The notes under the pieces: generated by a model
The model's database searches: none
What the model was told of the DNA's origin: nothing
The model's input: the letters and a program-made list of their open reading frames with translations, nothing else
Shown: one piece after another, positions 6,035 to 10,290 of the stretch
Layout: every line of letters begins with the position of its first letter
Numbering within the stretch: position 1 is the first letter of the stretch
Program-made: the position numbers and the translations under genes
Source of the DNA: an uncultured Candidatus Soleaferrea sp.
GTDB lineage: Bacteria; Bacillota; Clostridia; Oscillospirales; Ruminococcaceae
Assembly (NCBI GenBank): GCA_934527325.1
Contig: CAKTAG010000033.1
Span: 1-10,290 of the forward strand
Direction: 5' to 3'
Length of the DNA: 10,290 nucleotides

Positions 6035-7918
6035 ATGTGTTTGATTTTTACTAGAAAATATAAAGATAAAAAAATATTACAAAAAGAAAGTGGCGAAGAA
6101 GTGAAAACCAATAAAAATATAATGTATAAAAATAACGAAGTAAAAGTAAAAAATAATTATAATAAAAATTATAATAATATTAAAAATACTAGTGGAGTAA
6201 AAAACAATTTTAATAAAAAATATGTAAATAAAAAAGCTAAAGTTTTGCAAAAAGAACCAATTAAAATTATACCTCTTGGTGGCTTAGAAGAAATAGGCAA
6301 GAACATGACGTTAATAGAATATGGAAATGATATTGTTATTATAGATTGTGGGTTAGCTTTTCCAGACCACGATATGTTGGGTATAGATATAGTTATTCCG
6401 GATTTTTCATATGTTTTAGAAAATAAAAGTAAAGTTAAAGGTATATTACTAACTCATGGGCACGAAGACCATATAGGAGGGTTAACTTATTTGCTTAAAG
6501 AGGTAGGCAATTTGCCTATTTATGGGGCAAAGCTCACTTTAGGGTTAGTAGAAGGTAAATTAAAAGAATTTAAATTATTTGGCGGAGCTAAGTTAAATTT
6601 AGTGCAAGCTGGTGATGTTGTAAAATTAGGGTCTATTACTGCTGAATTTATAGCAGTAAACCATTCTATTCCAGATGCATGTGGGTTGGCAATTACAACC
6701 CCTTCGGGAACTATTGTTCATACAGGTGATTTTAAAATAGATTATACGCCGATTAATGGAGATGTTATTAACCTTTCTAGATTTGCTGAACTTGGTGAAA
6801 GTGGAGTTTTAGCGTTGCTTTCAGATTCTACTAACGTTGAAAGAAATGGAATGACTATGAGTGAACGCACTATAGGGGAATCTTTTGACGTGTTGTTTAA
6901 AAGAGCTCATGATAGGAGGATGATTATAGCTACATTTTCATCTAACATTCATAGGGTGCAACAAATAATGGATTTAGCTGTTAGCTCTGGTAGAAAAGTA
7001 GCTGTTTCTGGTAGAAGTATGGAAACAGTAGTTACAAAGGCTATAGAGTTAGGGTACTTAAGTGTGCCAGAAAAAACTATTATCAGCATAGATGAAATAA
7101 AAAATTACCCAGATGAAAAATTAATAATAATAACTACAGGTAGTCAAGGCGAGCCTATGTCTGCTTTGCGTAGAATGTCTGCCGGGGACCATAGAAAAGT
7201 TTTTATAACAAAAAATGATTTTATTATTATTTCTGCAACACCAATACCGGGTAATGAAAAATTTGTTAATAGAGTTATTAATGACCTTATGAAGCTGGGT
7301 GCACAAGTTATTTATGAAGATATGTATGACGTTCATGTTTCTGGGCATGCATGCCAAAATGAACTTAAATTAATAATTAACTTAGTAAAACCTAGATATT
7401 TTATACCAGTCCATGGGGAATATAAACATTTAAAGAGACACGCTGAGATGGCTGTAAGTATGGGTCTAAATAGTAAAAATGTTCATATAGGTAAAATTGG
7501 TGAGGTAATAGAGGTAACTAATGAAAAAATGGTGGTTACTGGTGAAGTAACAGCAGGTAATGTAATGGTAGATGGCCTTGGAGTAGGTGATGTAGGTAGT
7601 GTAGTGTTAAAAGATAGGAAAAGGCTTTCTGAAGATGGGTTAATGATATTAGTAGTGGCTATAAATAGGCAAGATGGAAGTGTAGTTGCGGGGCCAGATA
7701 TAGTTTCTAGAGGTTTTGTATATGTTAAAGAATCTGAAGATTTAGTTAATGAAACAAAGCGAATAGCGAATAATGTTTTAAGTAAATGTACAGAAAAAAA
7801 CATAAAAGATTGGAATATTATTAAATTAAAATTAAAAGAAGAAATAGGGGAGCATTTGTATTCTAAAATAAAAAGAACACCAATGATATTAACAATTATT
7901 CAAGATGTAAATATTTAA
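6035..7918 (+). CDS. rnj: ribonuclease J
   Basis: RNase J is a metallo-beta-lactamase/beta-CASP ribonuclease with 5'-3' exonuclease and endonuclease activity in mRNA decay and rRNA maturation. The core begins at about residue 76 (IKIIPLGGLEEIGKNM). Metal ligands are visible in THGHEDH (140-146), with H141, H143, D145 and H146, plus H210 and D232 (HTGDFK). The beta-CASP part shows FSSNIHR (301-307), SGRSMETV (325-332) and TGSQGEP (368-374). H438 (VSGHA) and HGEYKHL (460-466) complete the active site, and the C-terminal domain runs from about 500 to 627. At 627 aa it exceeds the usual length of about 555 because residues 1-75 form an extension; between residues 26 and 66 about 15 residues are Asn and 10 are Lys. 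I use ATG 6035; TTG 6041 fits the SD spacing better. A weak promoter candidate (TTGGTA 5984-5989, 18-nt spacer, TTTAAT 6008-6013) lies upstream. B. subtilis has two paralogues, and which one this equals is unclear. Confidence 0.96.
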   Translation: MCLIFTRKYKDKKILQKESGEEVKTNKNIMYKNNEVKVKNNYNKNYNNIKNTSGVKNNFNKKYVNKKAKVLQKEPIKIIPLGGLEEIGKNMTLIEYGNDIVIIDCGLAFPDHDMLGIDIVIPDFSYVLENKSKVKGILLTHGHEDHIGGLTYLLKEVGNLPIYGAKLTLGLVEGKLKEFKLFGGAKLNLVQAGDVVKLGSITAEFIAVNHSIPDACGLAITTPSGTIVHTGDFKIDYTPINGDVINLSRFAELGESGVLALLSDSTNVERNGMTMSERTIGESFDVLFKRAHDRRMIIATFSSNIHRVQQIMDLAVSSGRKVAVSGRSMETVVTKAIELGYLSVPEKTIISIDEIKNYPDEKLIIITTGSQGEPMSALRRMSAGDHRKVFITKNDFIIISATPIPGNEKFVNRVINDLMKLGAQVIYEDMYDVHVSGHACQNELKLIINLVKPRYFIPVHGEYKHLKRHAEMAVSMGLNSKNVHIGKIGEVIEVTNEKMVVTGEVTAGNVMVDGLGVGDVGSVVLKDRKRLSEDGLMILVVAINRQDGSVVAGPDIVSRGFVYVKESEDLVNETKRIANNVLSKCTEKNIKDWNIIKLKLKEEIGEHLYSKIKRTPMILTIIQDVNI

Positions 7919-7937
7919 CTAATAATATATATTAATT

Positions 7938-7984
7938 ACAATAATAAAAATGTTTCTTATAGAGGCATTTTTATTATTGTTTTT
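7938..7984 (+). terminator. intrinsic terminator after RNase J
   Basis: A perfect 15-bp inverted repeat (7938-7952 with 7966-7980) can be extended inward through 7957/7961 by five more pairs, two of them G-U, leaving a TAT loop. The right arm runs directly into TTTT (7981-7984). It begins 19 nt after the RNase J stop codon. The stem is long but A/T-rich, with few G-C pairs, so its efficiency is uncertain. The position between two functionally unrelated genes supports the call. Confidence 0.75.
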
Positions 7985-8034
7985 AGCTATAAAATTAATT
8001 TGGTTAATGCCGGTTTAGAAAGTGGTATGCTTAT

Positions 8035-10026
8035 ATGAAAAATAAAATGCAAATTACAAAAATAGTATATTATATATTTTTTATTTTCTGCCTTGTACTT
8101 ACAGGCTTATTTATATGGAAAAAAAATTATTACATAGCTTTAACTCAAGCTAGTTTTGCGTTAATAGGTATGGTATATATCTTTTTAAAAATAACTTCTT
8201 TAAAAAAATATATTTACAACTCTTTAAATAAATTTTTAGAAAGTTTTAGTGGTGGTAAGCAAAGTATAATTAATAGTTTTAAATTGCCAATAATTATTGT
8301 TACAGAAACAGGTGAAATTATATGGTACAATACTGTTTTTAGAAGTGATGTACTTTTAAATAATGATGTGTTTGGAGATAACATAAATGTTGTTATTAAA
8401 GATTTAGAAGGTAAAATATTATTTGATGAAACAAAAGTAGTGGCAAGGTACAACAATAAAATATATGATGTTTACATTTCGATTTCTAAAAATAAAAGTA
8501 AAGTAGATAGAGATAAAAATACATACATAATGTTTTTTATTGATACTACAAAGTGTAGTATGTTAGAAACACAAATAGATGTTAATAGACCAGTAGTTGC
8601 ATTAATTAATATTGATAATTATGAAGACATTGTAAGTAATAGTTCAACAAGTGAAAAAAATAGAATAATAAATAGTGTAGAAATGATTGTTAATAACTAT
8701 TTTGGTGTTGGTAGCAATGGTGTGGTACGAAAGGTAGAAAAAGATTTATTTATAGTTGTACAAGAAAGTAAATATATTTCGCAGATGATAGATGATAAGT
8801 TTAGCATTTTAGATAAAGTTAGAGGGGTTTCAGATGATATAAAAGTTCAAGTTACATTATCTGTTGGTATAGGGTTTGATTCTAAAAGTATTAATGAATC
8901 TGAACAATTTGCAAAACAATCTTTAGATATGGCCTTGGGTAGAGGTGGTGACCAAGTTGTTTTAAAAAGAAACGATAGCTACGAATTTTTTGGCGGACTT
9001 TCTTCTGGTAAAGTTAAAAGCACAAAAGTAAAAACAAGAATAGTAGCAACATCTTTAGTTGAATTAATAGAAGAAAGTGAAAATGTGGTAATTATGGGCC
9101 ATAGGTTTGCAGATCTGGATTGCCTTGGTGCTGCAATTGGAATGGTTGAAGGTGTTAAATTAGTAGATGACCAAAAAGAGGCTTACATTGTTATTGACAG
9201 AGAAAAAAATTTAGCAAATTCACTTATTAATAGAGTAAAAGCTAAATATAATGAAGAAGTATTTATTTCGCCAGATGATGCGGGAGATTATATAAATAAA
9301 AAAACATTGCTTATTATAGTAGATACACATATAAAGTCTTTTTTGGAATCAATAGAAGTTTACCAATCTTGTAAGCAAGTAGTAGTTATAGACCATCACA
9401 GAAAAATGGTAGACCATATAAGTGATGCAGTTATATTTTACCATGAACCGTCAGCGTCATCTACCTGCGAAATGGTTACAGAGTTGCTACAATATTTTAG
9501 TAATAAAAAAATGATATCTAGTGTAGAAGCAGATGCATTACTTTCTGGTATAATGTTAGATACTAGAAATTTTGTTTTAAAAACTGGTGTAAGAACGTTT
9601 GAAGCGGCTGCGTATCTAAAAAAACGTGGGGCAGATACAATTGCAGTGAAAAAATTATTTTCAAATAATATAGAATCTTACCAAAAAAAGACAAGGTTAG
9701 TATCATCAGCAGAAATTTATAAAAAATGTGCAATATCTGTAGCTGAAGATGCAGTTGAAGATTTAAAAATAATTGCAGCTCAAGCGGCAGATGAGATGCT
9801 TACAATAAGTGACGTAGATGCTTCTTTTGTTATTTATAATTATAGTGGTTGTATAAATATTTCTGCCAGATCTATGGGTTTAATAAATGTGCAGGTAATT
9901 ATGGAATGGCTTGGAGGTGGTGGCCATTTAGTTATGGCTGGTGTGCAATTAAATGGAATTACCATAGAAGAAGCAAAAGCAAGGTTATTGCAAGCGATTG
10001 ATAAATATGACGAAAATATAAAGTAG
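8035..10026 (+). CDS. gdpP: cyclic-di-AMP phosphodiesterase GdpP (DHH/DHHA1 type)
   Basis: GdpP is a membrane-bound enzyme that hydrolyses c-di-AMP to pApA, affecting potassium and osmotic balance and cell-wall stress responses. At 663 aa it has the family length and full domain order. Two membrane segments (about 9-28 and 32-52) come first. A PAS domain (about 83-170) and a degenerate GGDEF domain (about 185-315) follow, the latter ending in the GdpP-typical LGRGGDQ (301-307). The DHH domain has GHRFADLD (355-362; H356, D360, D362), D430 in VDTH, and DHH itself at 453-455. D509 sits in MLDTRNF. The DHHA1 domain carries GGGGH (627-631). No catalytic residue is missing. ATG 8035 has a modest GTGG at 8022-8025. 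Transcription probably starts downstream of the terminator ending at 7984, but I see no convincing promoter there. The usual neighbours rplI and dnaB do not follow. Confidence 0.96.
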   Translation: MKNKMQITKIVYYIFFIFCLVLTGLFIWKKNYYIALTQASFALIGMVYIFLKITSLKKYIYNSLNKFLESFSGGKQSIINSFKLPIIIVTETGEIIWYNTVFRSDVLLNNDVFGDNINVVIKDLEGKILFDETKVVARYNNKIYDVYISISKNKSKVDRDKNTYIMFFIDTTKCSMLETQIDVNRPVVALINIDNYEDIVSNSSTSEKNRIINSVEMIVNNYFGVGSNGVVRKVEKDLFIVVQESKYISQMIDDKFSILDKVRGVSDDIKVQVTLSVGIGFDSKSINESEQFAKQSLDMALGRGGDQVVLKRNDSYEFFGGLSSGKVKSTKVKTRIVATSLVELIEESENVVIMGHRFADLDCLGAAIGMVEGVKLVDDQKEAYIVIDREKNLANSLINRVKAKYNEEVFISPDDAGDYINKKTLLIIVDTHIKSFLESIEVYQSCKQVVVIDHHRKMVDHISDAVIFYHEPSASSTCEMVTELLQYFSNKKMISSVEADALLSGIMLDTRNFVLKTGVRTFEAAAYLKKRGADTIAVKKLFSNNIESYQKKTRLVSSAEIYKKCAISVAEDAVEDLKIIAAQAADEMLTISDVDASFVIYNYSGCINISARSMGLINVQVIMEWLGGGGHLVMAGVQLNGITIEEAKARLLQAIDKYDENIK

Positions 10027-10060
10027 ATGTATAGAATTTTTATATAACTTTTTTGCGATA

Positions 10061-10089
10061 TTGATAAAATTGTATTTGTAGTGTATAAT
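10061..10089 (+). promoter_or_regulatory. sigma-A promoter for the gene at the right edge
   Basis: TTGATA (10061-10066, 5/6 to TTGACA) and a perfect TATAAT (10084-10089) are separated by exactly 17 nt. This is the closest match to the vegetative consensus in the window. It lies in the 187-nt gap after gdpP. Transcription would start near 10096, leaving a leader of about 118 nt before ATG 10214. I see no riboswitch or T-box signature in that leader. Confidence 0.7.
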
Positions 10090-10213
10090 TGTGGATATAA
10101 AAATTAGTGATATAGACTTATGTGTGTAGTTGGCGATATTAAAAATCAGGTAGGCTATTTTACCTTTAATAGTTAATAAAAAAATAGAAAGAATGGAGGG
10201 GTTATATATATAG

Positions 10214-10290
10214 ATGGGATTAGAAGTAGAAAAAGGGGAAAAAAAGAGCATACCAATAGGAATAAGTGATTTTAAAGAGTTTAACGAGAG
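10214..10290 (+). CDS. start of an AAA-ATPase-like / PD-(D/E)XK nuclease family protein (partial)
   Basis: Only the first 25 codons are in the window, and the frame is open at the right edge. The peptide begins MGLEVEKGEKK and continues with IPIGISDFKEF. This closely resembles the conserved opening of the AAA-ATPase-like family (PF09820), whose members usually carry a C-terminal PD-(D/E)XK nuclease domain (PF08011). In full these proteins are about 500-600 aa, are often multicopy in Clostridia and Bacteroidetes, and have no settled function. The call depends on this short motif alone. An in-frame TAG at 10211-10213 immediately before the ATG fixes the earliest possible start. The strong SD GGAGGGG (10195-10201) is 12 nt upstream, longer than usual. 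A near-consensus promoter at 10061-10089 suggests separate transcription. Confidence 0.7.
   Translation, partial: MGLEVEKGEKKSIPIGISDFKEFNE

Noticed and set aside
5740..6111. 123-codon open frame on the minus strand spanning the oppD-rnj spacer
   Set aside because: It overlaps the conserved ATPase C-terminus and the RNase J start. Its Phe/Ile/Thr-rich composition is that of antisense sequence, and no domain is recognisable.
8027..8038. Tiny frame Met-Leu-Ile-stop whose TGA overlaps the gdpP ATG
   Set aside because: Three codons are too few to separate from chance. I see no attenuator structure linked to it.
10193..10213. Six-codon frame ending directly before the ATG of the edge gene
   Set aside because: Its start codon is inside the SD region, so it has no ribosome-binding site of its own. 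A leader-peptide role cannot be supported.
9985..10251. 88-codon open frame on the minus strand in the gap after gdpP
   Set aside because: It runs against the consensus promoter and SD of the + strand gene and into its first codons. It has no motif, only low-complexity Ile/Tyr/Asn.
1..10290. A novel multi-gene system, CRISPR array, mobile element or alternative genetic code
   Set aside because: All complete genes match well-known families. No repeat-spacer pattern, transposase or terminal repeat was seen. None of the seven complete genes ends in TGA, but the number is too small and no gene is interrupted by an in-frame TGA.

Overview
The window is about 10.3 kb of very AT-rich bacterial DNA (clearly below 35% GC by eye). 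Every gene I can support lies on the + strand. The gene content points to a low-GC member of the Firmicutes, most likely class Clostridia: an archaeal/eukaryotic-type prolyl-tRNA synthetase, an Orn/Lys/Arg decarboxylase-family PLP enzyme, an Opp/Dpp-type ABC transporter, RNase J, and the c-di-AMP phosphodiesterase GdpP. The codons are strongly A/T-biased throughout, with no obvious compositional island. I cannot name a genus.

Layout. (1) 11-2813: proS (type 3), followed almost without a gap by a SpeA-like PLP-dependent decarboxylase. The conserved N-terminus of the second gene lies upstream of its first ATG, in a stretch with no ATG, GTG or TTG. (2) 2825-5907: a good extended -10 promoter candidate at the end of the decarboxylase gene, then an Opp/Dpp-type ABC importer of two permeases (oppB-like, oppC-like) and one ATPase (oppD-like). 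The spacers between these genes are 74 and 88 nt, and each contains an inverted repeat. No substrate-binding protein and no second ATPase (OppF/DppF) are in the window. (3) 6035-7918: RNase J with an unusual Asn/Lys-rich N-terminal extension, closed by a long AT-rich hairpin terminator. (4) 8035-10026: gdpP, complete with all catalytic motifs, but not followed by rplI-dnaB as in many Firmicutes. (5) 10061-10290: a near-consensus sigma-A promoter, a leader of about 118 nt, and the first 25 codons of a protein whose start matches the AAA-ATPase-like/PD-(D/E)XK nuclease family (PF09820).

Function. Most of the window is housekeeping: tRNA charging, polyamine or amino-acid decarboxylation, peptide or nickel-type uptake, RNA decay, and cyclic-dinucleotide turnover. 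The only accessory-type gene is the truncated one at the right edge. I found no rRNA, tRNA, CRISPR array, insertion sequence or phage gene, and nothing that amounts to a new multi-gene system. The points worth checking are the missing canonical start of the decarboxylase, the reduced transporter operon and its intercistronic inverted repeats, the RNase J extension, and the unusual gdpP neighbourhood. No gene-free stretch is longer than about 190 nt.
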